Shown: piece by piece, positions 36,281-45,379 of the stretch
How the letters are laid out: every line of letters begins with the position of its first letter
How positions within the stretch are numbered: the first letter of the stretch is position 1
Source of the DNA: Cohnella hashimotonis
Lineage (GTDB): Bacteria > Bacillota > Bacilli > Paenibacillales > Paenibacillaceae
Direction of reading: 5' to 3'
Length of the DNA: 64,000 nucleotides
Assembly (NCBI RefSeq): GCF_030014955.1
Contig: NZ_JAGRPV010000001.1
Coordinates: 4,154,001 to 4,218,000 of the forward strand
Made by a program: the position numbers and the translations under genes
The notes under the pieces: model-generated
The model's input: the letters and a program-made list of their open reading frames with translations, nothing else
What the model was told of the DNA's origin: nothing
Databases searched by the model: none

Positions 36281-38143
36281 TTATACGCTGTCGCTTGTCT
36301 CTTCAGCCGCTATCGGCCATTCGACTGTCACCTTCGTCCAAGCGCCGCGCTCGCTGTCGATCGAGATGCCGTACGACTCGCCATAAATGAGCTTGATCCG
36401 TCGATGAATATTGCGCAGCCCCACGTTGGTATGGAGCCGGTCCGCCGATTCCGCGTCCGATCCGGCATCCGGCGCATCCAGCTTGCGCGTCAAATCGGCA
36501 ACCCGCTCCGGCGGCATCCCCGCGCCGTCGTCACGGACCTCGATGCGCAGCCTGCCTCCGGAGCGGCTGCCGGAAATGCGGATCAAGCCTCGTCTACCCG
36601 TCGGCTCGATCCCGTGGCACACCGCATTTTCCACGATCGGCTGCAGCACGAGCTTCATCATCGGCGCGGCGCGCATCGAGTCGTCGATATCCGTCTCGTA
36701 GTCGAGGAGATCGCCGAATCGCAGCTTTTGGATATCCAGATACCCGGTCACCGCGTTCAGCTCGTCCTTAACGGTTACGGGTCCAGGCCTTTCGGAGATG
36801 CTGTAGCGCATCATACGGGCCAGACTTTTCGCCGCGGTGTTGATAGGGGGCACCTTGTGGACGACCGCCATGCTGCTGATGATTTGGAGCGTATTGTAAA
36901 TAAAGTGCGGATTGATCTGGGCCTGCAAAAACCGGTACTCCGCTTCCTGGCGGGCGAGCCGCTCCTCGTACTTTTCCGTAATGAGCGACTTGATCGTCGA
37001 TACCATCGTATTGAAGCTGCCCACGAGCTGTCCCAGCTCGTCGTTCGCCCCGTGCGGGAGCCGGAAGTCGAACTGGCCCAGCTTCACCTTGCCCATCCCG
37101 CGCTGCAGCTTCAGGATCGGCTTGAATAGCAGCCTGGAAAATCCGTAGGTGAGCAGCGCGGTGAACAGCAGCGCGACGATGCCAAGCGTCAGCGTGAAAA
37201 CCAGGAGCCGGTCGGCGCCTTTTTCGATGACGGAGAAGGGCGTGAACGTCAGCAGCTTCCAGCCCGTAATCTCTGATGTACGATAGGAAACGAGGTACTT
37301 GGCGCCGGCCAGCGTTAAGGTCAGCTTGCCTTCCGCCGACCCGGCGAGCTTGTCCCGGTCGATCTTGCGCAGCGCCTCTTGCTCATAAGCCGGATGGGTC
37401 GTATAGATGGACCTCCCTGCATCGTCCAGAAACAACACGCCCGTCTCCGCGCCAAGATTGACCTTGTCGACGAGGCTGCTAAGCGAATCCATCGAAAGAT
37501 CGATCAGAATGACCCCATATGGCGCCGCGTTGCGCGTATCGATGTTTTTAAGCAGTCTGGAATAGGAAATCACAGGCTTGTCGTAGTTGAGCTGATAAGG
37601 CCGATGAGGCGCGAAAATGCTCGTCTTGCCGCCGGCCGCCACCGTCTGCCGGTACCAGTCTTCGCCGGTGGGATCGTAGTCGAGCTTGTTCGTGCCGAAG
37701 AGGGCGTAGGAGAATGACTTCTGCGGGGAAGCGTACAAATAGATGCTGTTGAAGTCTTTGCGGAGATACATAAGGCGCTGAAAAAAATTGCCGACCACCT
37801 TGATCGCGTTCAATTCTTCGCTGTAGTCGGCGAAGGACGGCGTCGCGAGCACTTTTTTTAACGTATTGTTGGAGTCCGCGTAATCCGTCTCCGCGTAGAT
37901 GGACTGGATGATTCGGTCTACCTGGTCCAGGTTGTCCTCGAAGCCCGTGTTGATATTGTCCACCAGTCTCGCCGCGCTGCTCGCGGCCTCCTGCTCGTAG
38001 ATGCCGCGCGAATAGGAAAACGAGAAAAATCCGGAGACGGCCAGTTCGACGACGACGATGATTAAAATGCCGTAGAAAATCTTATTGAAGATGCTGATAT
38101 CCGCGATCATGCGCTTGTACAAACGCCGCGCGACCGATGCCAT
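36281..38143 (-). CDS. YesM-like sensor histidine kinase
   Basis: A 620-residue membrane kinase with one N-terminal and one mid-protein membrane helix (IIVVVELAVSGFFSF and about residues 310-335). The extracellular sensor region lies between them. A HAMP-like segment is followed by the kinase core with the phospho-His in LQAQINPHFIYNTLQ and the ATPase N and G boxes (PIVENAVCHG, DDGAGMPPE). It pairs with the AraC-type regulator and likely senses glycan or transporter state. Confidence 0.93.
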   Translation of the reverse strand: MASVARRLYKRMIADISIFNKIFYGILIIVVVELAVSGFFSFSYSRGIYEQEAASSAARLVDNINTGFEDNLDQVDRIIQSIYAETDYADSNNTLKKVLATPSFADYSEELNAIKVVGNFFQRLMYLRKDFNSIYLYASPQKSFSYALFGTNKLDYDPTGEDWYRQTVAAGGKTSIFAPHRPYQLNYDKPVISYSRLLKNIDTRNAAPYGVILIDLSMDSLSSLVDKVNLGAETGVLFLDDAGRSIYTTHPAYEQEALRKIDRDKLAGSAEGKLTLTLAGAKYLVSYRTSEITGWKLLTFTPFSVIEKGADRLLVFTLTLGIVALLFTALLTYGFSRLLFKPILKLQRGMGKVKLGQFDFRLPHGANDELGQLVGSFNTMVSTIKSLITEKYEERLARQEAEYRFLQAQINPHFIYNTLQIISSMAVVHKVPPINTAAKSLARMMRYSISERPGPVTVKDELNAVTGYLDIQKLRFGDLLDYETDIDDSMRAAPMMKLVLQPIVENAVCHGIEPTGRRGLIRISGSRSGGRLRIEVRDDGAGMPPERVADLTRKLDAPDAGSDAESADRLHTNVGLRNIHRRIKLIYGESYGISIDSERGAWTKVTVEWPIAAEETSDSV

Positions 38144-38332
38144 GGCCGACTCACTTCCCGCGATCCGATTTTTACAACATTTTAACAGAGGATCGTGTCG
38201 AGTTATAGGACTTAATTGACGACGGCGGGGAGCAAAATGCGGCGGCGGGAATGTACGGGGCTCGGATATGCGATTCTTTATTTACTCCGGAATCACGGCT
38301 TCGGAGTAGACGGTGGCCCGGCCCATCATACA

Positions 38333-38358
38333 AACCGCCTCTCCGAAGAGAAGCGGTT
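38333..38358 (-). terminator. Terminator after the mutS2-like gene
   Basis: A continuous 11-pair stem with a TTCG tetraloop, AACCGCTTCTC/GAGAGGCGGTT on the minus strand, is followed by TTGTATG. It lies 22 bases past the gene stop and separates it from the sensor kinase. Confidence 0.7.
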
Positions 38359-38379
38359 CGCGATTCGTGGCCTATTGCT

Positions 38380-40362
38380 TTATTCGAGCTCTTCCCGCTC
38401 GATCTTAAGTCCTTCTACATGCCGCTTGGCCATGAGACTGCGTTTTTTACGGTTCTCGACAGAGTCGAAGACGATGTCCATGTCGTAGTCGTCCGGATAC
38501 AGATGCTTGCTCTCGATCTGCAACCGCACCCGCTTGCGGTTGATGGGCTGCTTGACGCCGCGAACCTGGACGATAAGGTTGCCCCGCTCGTCGGCGAGCC
38601 GGTAGACGACGCCGCGCTGACCGAGCGACGGAATCCAGACGAGGTCGCCGATGGCGAGCTCCGGCTGTGCGGCCGCGGTCTCCTGGCGTTCGCTCATCGC
38701 CCCCGCTGCGCCGGAGTCGCTCCCTGCGCGAGCCGCAGGTCGCACGCCCTCATTCGCAACGTCCTTCGCAAGAGGGATGATCCCCTGCACGCCTTCGCGC
38801 AGCCCATCGCCGTGCGATCGGTCGCGCTCGCCGCCCTTCAGCCCCCGTGCGATCTCCTTCGCCCGGTCGATGATCTCTTCGCCGATGCCGAACTTGCGGG
38901 CGATGACGAACGCGTAGCTGTCGCCCGCCTCGCCCATGTCCAGCCGGTAGAGCGGCTGCAGCGTATCCTCGTCGAACGCCATCCGGGCATTGCGGAAGCC
39001 TGGCGCGAGGCGCGCGTATTCCTTGATCTCGTTAAAGTGCGTCGTCGCGAGCACCGCCGCCCCGCGCCGGTACAGCTCCTCGAGCACCGCGATCGACAAT
39101 CCGACGCCTTCGCCCGGATCGGTCCCCGTCGCGAGCTCGTCGAGCAGGACAAGCGTCGAGCGGTCGGCCACGGAAAGGATGTCGGTGACGTTGCGAATAT
39201 GCGACGAGAACGTGCTGAGCGAACGGTCCAAGCTCTGTCCGTCGCCGATATCCGCCTCGACGGCGCGGAACAGCCCGACGCGGCTGCCCGCTGCCGCCGG
39301 AATCAGCAGGCCGGTCTGCGCCATGAGCGTCAGCAGGCCGACCGTCTTCAGCGCGACCGTCTTGCCGCCGGTATTCGGTCCGGTAATAAGCAGCGACCGA
39401 TAGCTATCGTCCATGGCGATGTCGAGCGGCACCGGCTTGGCGCTAAGGAACGGATGCCGCGCCGCCCGCAACTCGAACGTGCCGTCGCCGGTGAGCGCCG
39501 GCGGCAGCGCGCCGATCGCGAGCGCCCACTTGGCCTTGGCGAGCAGGAAATCGTAATGCGCGACCGCCTCCGCGTTTACGGACAGCTGCGGCAGCGCAAG
39601 CTCGGCCTCGCCGGTCAGTCTCGCGAGCACCTGGAGCTCCTCGCGCTGCTCTTCCGCCCGCAGCGCGGACAGGTCCATCTGCAAGCCGGTCGTCTCGGAC
39701 GGCTCCACGAATACGGTTTGCCCGCTGGCTGATTCGTCCAGCACCGTGCCAGGGACCTTGCGGCGGTGCTCCTTTTTCACGGACAGCACGTATCGTCCTC
39801 CCCGCGAGCTGACGATCCGCTCCTGCAAATGCTCGGCGTGCTTGGACAGCAAGCCGTCCAGCCGCTTCTGCAGCTTCTCCTCCGCCTGCCGGAGCTTGCG
39901 CCGGACGCGTCCGAGCTCTTGGCTGGCGCCGTCCAGTATACGCCCGCGGTCGATGCTCCGATCGATCTCGCCGAGCAGTCCGCCCAGCTCGTGCATCGAC
40001 GACGCATAGCCGGCAACCGCTGGCGCCGATTCGCCTTTTGACGCCATGAACTTGCGGAGCTGTCCGCAGCTGCGCACGAATTGCGCCAGCTGACCGAACT
40101 GCTGCTCGCTCGGCACGTAGCCGGTGCCGAGCAGCGCAAACAAATCTTCCATGCCTTCCATCGAAGGCAGCGGCACATGCATGCCCTTCTCCAGCATCGC
40201 GCGCGCTTCTTCGGTCTCGCCGAGGCGGGCGGCAATGACGCGGGCGTCGTAGAGCGGTTCGAGTTGCTCCGCAAGCTTGCGTCCCATATAAGTGGTCGTG
40301 CGAGCGGTAACCGCTTCGACGGCGCGATTATATTCTAATTTTTCGAGGGAATGGGTTCTCAT
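38380..40362 (-). CDS. MutS2-like ATPase lacking the Smr domain
   Basis: A 660-residue MutS family protein. The core and lever helices fill residues 100-290 and the ABC-type ATPase follows. Walker A is GPNTGGKT (about 328-335), the Walker B region is LVLLDELATGTDP, and ATTHFNEIK is downstream. A KOW-like beta module (GDLVWIPSLGQRGVVYR) follows a linker. The C-terminus ends without the Smr nuclease domain present in standard MutS2 (about 780 aa). I start it at MRTHSLEKLEYN with AAGGAG upstream. It could be a paralogue handling ribosomes or DNA branches. Its leader contains a possible attenuator. Confidence 0.82.
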   Translation of the reverse strand: MRTHSLEKLEYNRAVEAVTARTTTYMGRKLAEQLEPLYDARVIAARLGETEEARAMLEKGMHVPLPSMEGMEDLFALLGTGYVPSEQQFGQLAQFVRSCGQLRKFMASKGESAPAVAGYASSMHELGGLLGEIDRSIDRGRILDGASQELGRVRRKLRQAEEKLQKRLDGLLSKHAEHLQERIVSSRGGRYVLSVKKEHRRKVPGTVLDESASGQTVFVEPSETTGLQMDLSALRAEEQREELQVLARLTGEAELALPQLSVNAEAVAHYDFLLAKAKWALAIGALPPALTGDGTFELRAARHPFLSAKPVPLDIAMDDSYRSLLITGPNTGGKTVALKTVGLLTLMAQTGLLIPAAAGSRVGLFRAVEADIGDGQSLDRSLSTFSSHIRNVTDILSVADRSTLVLLDELATGTDPGEGVGLSIAVLEELYRRGAAVLATTHFNEIKEYARLAPGFRNARMAFDEDTLQPLYRLDMGEAGDSYAFVIARKFGIGEEIIDRAKEIARGLKGGERDRSHGDGLREGVQGIIPLAKDVANEGVRPAARAGSDSGAAGAMSERQETAAAQPELAIGDLVWIPSLGQRGVVYRLADERGNLIVQVRGVKQPINRKRVRLQIESKHLYPDDYDMDIVFDSVENRKKRSLMAKRHVEGLKIEREELE

Positions 40363-40422
40363 GATTTGGGGATGCTCCTTTGTTTTAGGGAATGGAAATA
40401 CACCGAACGCGGCGAAAAACGC

Positions 40423-40451
40423 AAAAAAAACCGTACCTGATCGGCACGGTT
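40423..40451 (-). terminator. Intrinsic terminator in the leader of the mutS2-like gene
   Basis: On the minus strand AACCGTGCC...GGTACGGTT is followed by a run of eight T. It lies about 60 bases ahead of the mutS2-like start, with no obvious promoter in between. It is therefore either the end of the Crp transcript or a conditional terminator. Confidence 0.75.
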
Positions 40452-40595
40452 CGCATTCCCGCTCCTCGCCGCAGCGACGGACGGAATGTCGGACAGTTCC
40501 TCCCCGGCAATCAGAGCCGTCAGACAAGCGCAACAAAATAAACGGGTCGAATCGCTCCGACCGTCCGTGCGCTCTCTAACGGGCTATCCAATTGA

Positions 40596-40619
40596 TCAGT
40601 TCAGAACCGTCGCAGACAT
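40596..40619 (-). CDS. Candidate seven-residue leader peptide
   Basis: The sequence reads MSATVLN then TGA, with AAGGGG nine bases ahead of the ATG. It lies in the otherwise gene-free 40363-40668 spacer. Part of its coding sequence (GAACCGT on the plus strand, 40604-40610) is complementary to the terminator arm, which could form an antiterminator. Speculative; it could be chance. Confidence 0.3.
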   Translation of the reverse strand: MSATVLN

Positions 40620-40668
40620 CAAGTCGTTCCCCTTAAGATAAACAAAGTTAACTTTAACTTACCACAAG

Positions 40669-41367
40669 TTACATCTCGTTCACAAGCCATTTTTCCAGCC
40701 CGGCCCGGTCCTTGACCTGAATCATCTTCTGCTCGATCTCGATCAGCCCCTCGTCCTGCATGTCCTGCAGCACTTTGGATACGGTCTCGCGCACCGCGCC
40801 GACCATATCTGCGAGCTGCTGATGCGTGAGCTTGATCGGAATGCGCACGGACGCGGCCGGATCCGCGGCATTGCCGAATTCCTCGCACCAGTTGGCCAGC
40901 CGCTTGATGATTCGCGAGCGGACGCTAAGGAAGGTCAAATCGTATATTTGCTGGTTGGCCTTGCGAAGCCGGTTCATCGTATCTTCGACCAGGTAATGGA
41001 GCAAATTGCGGTCGTTCTCGAAAAGCAGCTGGAAGTGCGTTCGCCGAAGCGATAGCAGACGGGTCTGCGAGGCCGTCTCCGCGGTCGCCGACCGGACGAG
41101 GCCGGGCTTGATGAGCGCCATCTCGCCGAAGTAGTCGCCTTCGTGGAAAAACGCAAGCACGACTTTTTTGGATTTATTGATCGTATGAATGCTGACTGAG
41201 CCCGAAAGGATGAAATAAATCTCGTCTCCTTCGCTGCCCTCGAGGAAAATAATCGAGCCCTTGCGGTACACTTTTTCCTGAACGTACGGGAGGACGCGGT
41301 CGAACAATCCGGGATCGATGCCTTTGAAAAAAGGGATCGCCCTCAGCTTGCTGGCGGTGATCGGCAT
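40669..41367 (-). CDS. Crp/Fnr family transcriptional regulator
   Basis: A 232-residue regulator. The cyclic-nucleotide-binding-like beta roll (about residues 12-120) shows GDEIYFILSGSVSIH and EGDYFGEMALI. A dimerisation helix is followed by the winged-helix domain with LTHQQLADMVGAVRETVSKVL. No FNR-type N-terminal cysteine set is visible, so it is not an obvious iron-sulphur oxygen sensor. The effector is unknown. It follows the HD-GYP gene at 44 bases, same strand. Confidence 0.9.
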   Translation of the reverse strand: MPITASKLRAIPFFKGIDPGLFDRVLPYVQEKVYRKGSIIFLEGSEGDEIYFILSGSVSIHTINKSKKVVLAFFHEGDYFGEMALIKPGLVRSATAETASQTRLLSLRRTHFQLLFENDRNLLHYLVEDTMNRLRKANQQIYDLTFLSVRSRIIKRLANWCEEFGNAADPAASVRIPIKLTHQQLADMVGAVRETVSKVLQDMQDEGLIEIEQKMIQVKDRAGLEKWLVNEM

Positions 41368-41411
41368 ATTTGCCCCCTTGCGCTTGTGTGGCAGCTGCGC
41401 CGTGCGTCCCC

Positions 41412-42398
41412 CTAGACGACAGCCTCCACCATAAAACTTGGATGCTCCATCAAGTTGAACTTCGTGCCGAACTGGTTCAGACGGACGACCGGCCTGGCCA
41501 GATGTCCTTTGTTCAGTTCGACGACCGTCGCGTGCAATCCGCCGGTCAGGCGGATCTCGGTGCCTACCGGATAAGGAACGAATGCTTTTAGGAAGCCGCG
41601 GACGACGGCATAGCTGTATGATGTATCTATTTTCGACATGACGTACTCGATTCCTCCACAGGGAAGCTTGTCGGCAAGCTTATCGTTCATAAAATAATCG
41701 AATTCGCTGCACAAGCCGCAGATCTGGGCTTCCTCCGTCAACTCTGCGCCTTTCGTCCCATGCGGAAATCCTCTGCCGTCCAGCTGCTCGTGATGCTGCG
41801 CGACGATTTTGAGCGCCGCAGGCGCAAGGCCCGCGTACTGGCGCAGAAGCTCGTAGCCGACCTGCGGATGGTTGATGACCATCGTGCCGTCGTGCGGCTT
41901 GAACAGGCCGATGTCGTGGAGCAAGCTCCCCACGGCCACGCTCTTGATCCGCTGCGTGCTGTAGCCGAGCGCCTTGGCCGTCAGCATGGCAAGGAAGCAG
42001 ACGTTCACGCTGTGCGCGATCAGGTCGCCCTCCCCCCGCAGCAGGTCCTCGTAATGATAGAGCAGATCGCGCTCCTCCATGACGATGCCGGCCATATGTT
42101 CGGACCATGACAGAACTTCATCGACGGGGACGGGTCCGCCCCGACTCACGGTATCGAGCACGAGCGTCAGCAGGTCCTTCATCTGGTCCCGCAAATTTTC
42201 CTTCAGCGCACGCGGATCCGCGCCGTACGCCGGCGTCGTTTCGATGGACAAATAGCGTAGGTTCCGTTTTTTTATGGCTTCGATGAGCCGCTTGTCCAGC
42301 ACGACTCCCTGCCTTAGTATTAGCCGACCGTCTTCCGTATAAAGGCTGCGGCCGAGCTTGTCGCCTTCTTGCAGCTGGTCTGCACGAACTACCCGCAC
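41412..42398 (-). CDS. Soluble HD-GYP domain protein
   Basis: A 328-residue protein without membrane helices. The HD-GYP domain shows HSVNVCFLAML, LLHDIGLFKPHD as the HD motif, and HHEQLDGRGFP as a GYP variant. A short beta extension before and after it is typical of regulatory HD-GYP proteins. The GYP triplet reads GFP, which is common and may tune activity. Likely a cyclic di-GMP phosphodiesterase or related enzyme; the substrate is unproven. Confidence 0.85.
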   Translation of the reverse strand: MRVVRADQLQEGDKLGRSLYTEDGRLILRQGVVLDKRLIEAIKKRNLRYLSIETTPAYGADPRALKENLRDQMKDLLTLVLDTVSRGGPVPVDEVLSWSEHMAGIVMEERDLLYHYEDLLRGEGDLIAHSVNVCFLAMLTAKALGYSTQRIKSVAVGSLLHDIGLFKPHDGTMVINHPQVGYELLRQYAGLAPAALKIVAQHHEQLDGRGFPHGTKGAELTEEAQICGLCSEFDYFMNDKLADKLPCGGIEYVMSKIDTSYSYAVVRGFLKAFVPYPVGTEIRLTGGLHATVVELNKGHLARPVVRLNQFGTKFNLMEHPSFMVEAVV

Positions 42399-42492
42399 AG
42401 TCTCTCACTCCCACTTTTCTCTTTACGAGTTCCTCTTCGCTGATACGATATTACTATCTGCGCCTGTGCCGGTTCTGTAACTCAAATCACAC

Positions 42493-42522
42493 AAAAAGGA
42501 AAATAGTCACAGACCATTTTCC
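42493..42522 (-). terminator. Terminator after yqxA
   Basis: On the minus strand GGAAAATGGTC pairs with GACTATTTTCC (one mismatch), followed by TTTTTGTG. It lies 15 bases past the yqxA stop and ends the spoIIP-yqxA unit. Confidence 0.85.
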
Positions 42523-42536
42523 CCAGTAAATAGACC

Positions 42537-43010
42537 TTATGAACCGGACAGCTTATCGAACAACGACACGACCGCCCGCACGCCGCCCTGGGACAGCGCC
42601 TGCAAAGCCGAAGCCGTCTTGTCGGCCAGACTGTCGACCAGCGGCTCTCCGTCCGGCCGCGGAATCGCGTACGGATCGTAGGCGTCTGCCGCTGGATCGC
42701 GCTGCGTTCGCGCCGAATCGGCTGTTCCTCCGGTTCCCGCGCCTCCGGTTCCCGCGCCCCCGCCCGACGTGCCGGCATTCCCGTAATCTCCCTCATACGC
42801 AATGCCCTGCGGTTCCTCGGCGTAGTAGCGGCTGCGCTGCTCGGCGCGGCGATCGTCGGCGGTACCGCCGTCGACAGTCGCCGTCGACGTACTGTCGTTT
42901 ATCGGACCGTATACCGTACGAATGCCGTCGTCCGCCAGCTCCATCCCGAACAGGATGGCCAGACCGATCAACGCCGACAGCAACGCGAATCTCGTGAGCG
43001 AACGTCCCAT
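42537..43010 (-). CDS. yqxA: YqxA-like protein (DUF3679)
   Basis: A 157-residue protein with one N-terminal membrane helix (TRFALLSALIGLAILFGMEL) followed by the ELADDGI segment typical of YqxA. A low-complexity Gly/Thr-rich middle and a C-terminal amphipathic helix (LVDSLADKTASALQAL) follow. In Bacillus yqxA follows spoIIP, and here it lies 15 bases after spoIIP, which supports the call. Function unknown; linked to sporulation by context only. Confidence 0.75.
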   Translation of the reverse strand: MGRSLTRFALLSALIGLAILFGMELADDGIRTVYGPINDSTSTATVDGGTADDRRAEQRSRYYAEEPQGIAYEGDYGNAGTSGGGAGTGGAGTGGTADSARTQRDPAADAYDPYAIPRPDGEPLVDSLADKTASALQALSQGGVRAVVSLFDKLSGS

Positions 43011-43025
43011 TTCCGATCTCCTCCG

Positions 43026-44315
43026 TTAACCAGCCTTGGCTGCATTAGTCTTGCCGACATTCGCCGCTTCGGCGTTTTGATTGTGCCAGTACAGATCCGC
43101 GATCGTTTTGGCGAGCGCATCCGCCGTGCGGTAGCATTCCTCGAGCGTATTGTCGACACCGCCGATCTCGATGAGCACGCTGTCCGGCGCCAGCGACTGA
43201 TTGTATTCGCCGTTGCCCGTCGCCGCCGTCTTGCCCCAGATGCCTCGCGACAAGCCGGGATAAGACGCCTCCAGCTTCTCGTGAATCTCGTTCGCGAAGC
43301 TTTCGTTTTGCTTCCAGTTCGGATTGCGCTGTCCGATGATGAAAAAGACTTGCGCGTAATCTTTGCCGCCGATCATGACGGTCGATTCCTTGCGGCGAAG
43401 CGAGTCTCTATGAATATCGAAGAAAAAGGTCAGGTTCTTGTCGCCGGCCATCGCCTGCATGACCGTCTGCTTGGAATACTTGTAGGATTGGTTCCAATCG
43501 TAGTCTTTAACCGTGCCGGCGTAATCTTTGGAAGAGTGCAGCGCGCCAATCCCCCGCTTCTCCAGCTGATCCGCGAGGCGTTTGCCGACCTGCGTTACGT
43601 TGACCTTGCCCGAGTTCGGATCCTTGACGCTAGGCGGCAGCTCGGGAAAGTAGGATTCGCGATTGTGAGAATGATAGATAAATACGACCTTGCGGCCCTC
43701 GGTCGTCTTTGTCTCGCCCGACGGCGCTTCTTCCTTGTCGGGCGTCGGCGTCGGGGGCGGGCCCTCCCCATTCTGCTCCGGCTCCGGCGTGGCGGACGTA
43801 TCGGGCATGTCATCGCCGCCGTCCGGCCGGGTCCCAGGATCGGTGCCATGATCGTCCGACGTGCCGGAAGCCGGCGGACTATAATCTTCCGGCGCGCTGT
43901 CCGAGCCGCCGGAGCCCGTCCGGAACAAGATCGGCTCGTCCCCGCCCGCGCCCGGCATCTCGGCGGCAAGCAGGCTTTTCGGATCGCCCGGATTGACGTC
44001 GGTCAGGAAGCGCAGCAGAAAGGCCGCGATTCGCTCCCCGTCCATGCTGCCTCCTTTGCCCTTCTCGGCCATCTGCGGCAGCTCGAGTCCGAGCATGGAA
44101 GAAAAAAACGTATCGGATACGGAAGCAGCGAAGCCCTTCATCGATTGCGCCGGCGAGGCGGCCAGCTTGATCTGCAGGATGCCGCCGAGCCCAAGAAGGA
44201 CGAACATGACCATCGAGCAAAAGCTGAGAAGCAAAAATGCGCGTCCCGATGCCAAAAATCTTCGGAATTGTCTGCGCCAGACCGGCAAATATTGCGATAG
44301 CGCCGCACGGAACAT
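43026..44315 (-). CDS. spoIIP: Stage II sporulation protein P (SpoIIP)
   Basis: Peptidoglycan amidase/endopeptidase of the SpoIIDMP engulfment machine in the mother cell. The 429 residues hold one N-terminal membrane helix (about 25-55) and a long Pro/Glu/Thr-rich extracytoplasmic linker (about 145-205). The amidase domain follows, with FIYHSHNRESYFPEL, FFFDIHRDSLRR and LIEIGGVDNTLEECYR supplying the zinc-binding His and catalytic Glu residues. The partner yqxA follows. SigE control is expected from Bacillus, but I do not see a convincing promoter. Confidence 0.93.
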   Translation of the reverse strand: MFRAALSQYLPVWRRQFRRFLASGRAFLLLSFCSMVMFVLLGLGGILQIKLAASPAQSMKGFAASVSDTFFSSMLGLELPQMAEKGKGGSMDGERIAAFLLRFLTDVNPGDPKSLLAAEMPGAGGDEPILFRTGSGGSDSAPEDYSPPASGTSDDHGTDPGTRPDGGDDMPDTSATPEPEQNGEGPPPTPTPDKEEAPSGETKTTEGRKVVFIYHSHNRESYFPELPPSVKDPNSGKVNVTQVGKRLADQLEKRGIGALHSSKDYAGTVKDYDWNQSYKYSKQTVMQAMAGDKNLTFFFDIHRDSLRRKESTVMIGGKDYAQVFFIIGQRNPNWKQNESFANEIHEKLEASYPGLSRGIWGKTAATGNGEYNQSLAPDSVLIEIGGVDNTLEECYRTADALAKTIADLYWHNQNAEAANVGKTNAAKAG

Positions 44316-44475
44316 CCCGCACCCCCGTTTCCCCTGTCAAGGGTCTCTTAGACTTTCTATTCTTCCGGCTTGCGAAAGCGATAGTGAAGTCTATGAGCAT
44401 CCGAGAAATGCTAGAACTAGATTCGTCGCGGCGATGCGCGCTTATGATCGGCCATCGTGCTTGAATTAAGACACA

Positions 44476-44514
44476 AATAACCGTTCAGGCAAATAAAGAT
44501 TGCCTAACGGTTCG
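44476..44514. repeat. Inverted repeat upstream of spoIIP
   Basis: AACCGTTCAGGCAA (44476 onward) pairs with TTGCCTAACGGTT about seven bases later, with one bulge. It belongs to no readable gene; on the minus strand it is followed by moderately T-rich sequence and may be an orphan terminator. Confidence 0.5.
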
Positions 44515-44599
44515 CACCGATCGCAAATACGCTCAGCGGGCGGACTCAGCCGCCCTGAGCGCCCACCATTCACGACAACGCAGCGGGAGTCGGTCTGCG

Positions 44600-44990
44600 A
44601 TGCGCGGGATTTCACCGATTCTACTACCTCTTCACCTCTCCGCCTAACTAGCATTTTACGCCCCCGCCTCTCGACCTCTTCGCACACCTCCGCTTTTTGC
44701 TCCCCGCCTCGCCGTCTCTCGACCACTCGATTGGATCACCTGGCTCCACCGCCTCTCTGCCCCATCAGCTCTCCGCCTCATCACCTCTCAACCTTTCACC
44801 TCTCCGCCTACTCGGGGTAACAGCCGAATGCCTGCAAATTTACATCCTTTTCATACATGACAAACCCTGCGCGATAAAAAGATGCGGATGTGCAGGCTTT
44901 ATTCTCATTTCGGTTGCGATATCGGATTTCGCCGTTAAAAAGATGCTGATTTGCAGGCATTTCCGCTTCTGCATGTCGGATCGGGTTTAA
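44600..44990. repeat. Low-complexity and dispersed repeats in the spoIIP spacer
   Basis: The 44316-45379 stretch has no gene. From 44620 to 44815 it is pyrimidine-rich with repeats of ACCTCTCCGCCT-like units. From 44829 to 44975 a unit resembling TAAAAAGATGC-GAT-TGCAGGC recurs twice directly (near 44875 and 44936) and once inverted (near 44829). A 10-base stem, AAAGCCTGCA/TGCAGGCTTT, follows at 44988. Confidence 0.6.
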
Positions 44991-45020
44991 AGCCTGCACG
45001 GTTGCAGGCTTTTATTAACC

Positions 45021-45104
45021 TTGTTTACTTGCCCTTGTTTACTTGCCCTTGTTTACTTGCCCTTGTTTACTTGCCCTTGTTTACTTGCCCTTGTTTACTC
45101 GCCA
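45021..45104. repeat. 14-base tandem repeat, five exact copies plus one degenerate
   Basis: TTGTTTACTTGCCC is repeated head to tail from 45021 to 45090, followed by TTGTTTACTCGCCA. There is no spacer between units, so this is a simple tandem repeat and not a CRISPR. Confidence 0.95.
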
Positions 45105-45237
45105 CGCCGTCCCGTCCCCCGCTTCTCCTCCATGGCTTCCTCCCTTTCGGCTCTGCTTTTTCTTGTCGGCACTTTGGCCCTTAACCCCGCATCGTTGTTT
45201 CAGAAGGAGGTTTTCCTTCCGAATATACGGAAGTCGC

Positions 45238-45266
45238 AAAAAAACCTCCCGGCGGCTGCCGGAAGG
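45238..45266 (-). terminator. Terminator after the mannan-block solute-binding protein gene
   Basis: On the minus strand CCTTCCGGC/CGCCGGGAGG form a nine-pair stem followed by seven T. It lies 113 bases past the stop. Confidence 0.85.
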
Positions 45267-45379
45267 CTTGGGTTTGACGGCGTCGTGCGCCGTCGCTATG
45301 CGGTTCTTGATGCGGTTCTTGTTGCTGTTCTTGTTGCTGTTCTAGATGTTGCGATCGGTTTAGCTAGCCCGGCTCCGGC

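Noticed and set aside
44466..44820. Short ORFs in both directions in the repeat-rich spacer
   Set aside because: They are translations of low-complexity GAGGCGG-type repeats, with no ribosome sites.
45021..45104. CRISPR-like array
   Set aside because: The 14-base units are contiguous with no spacers, so it is a simple tandem repeat.
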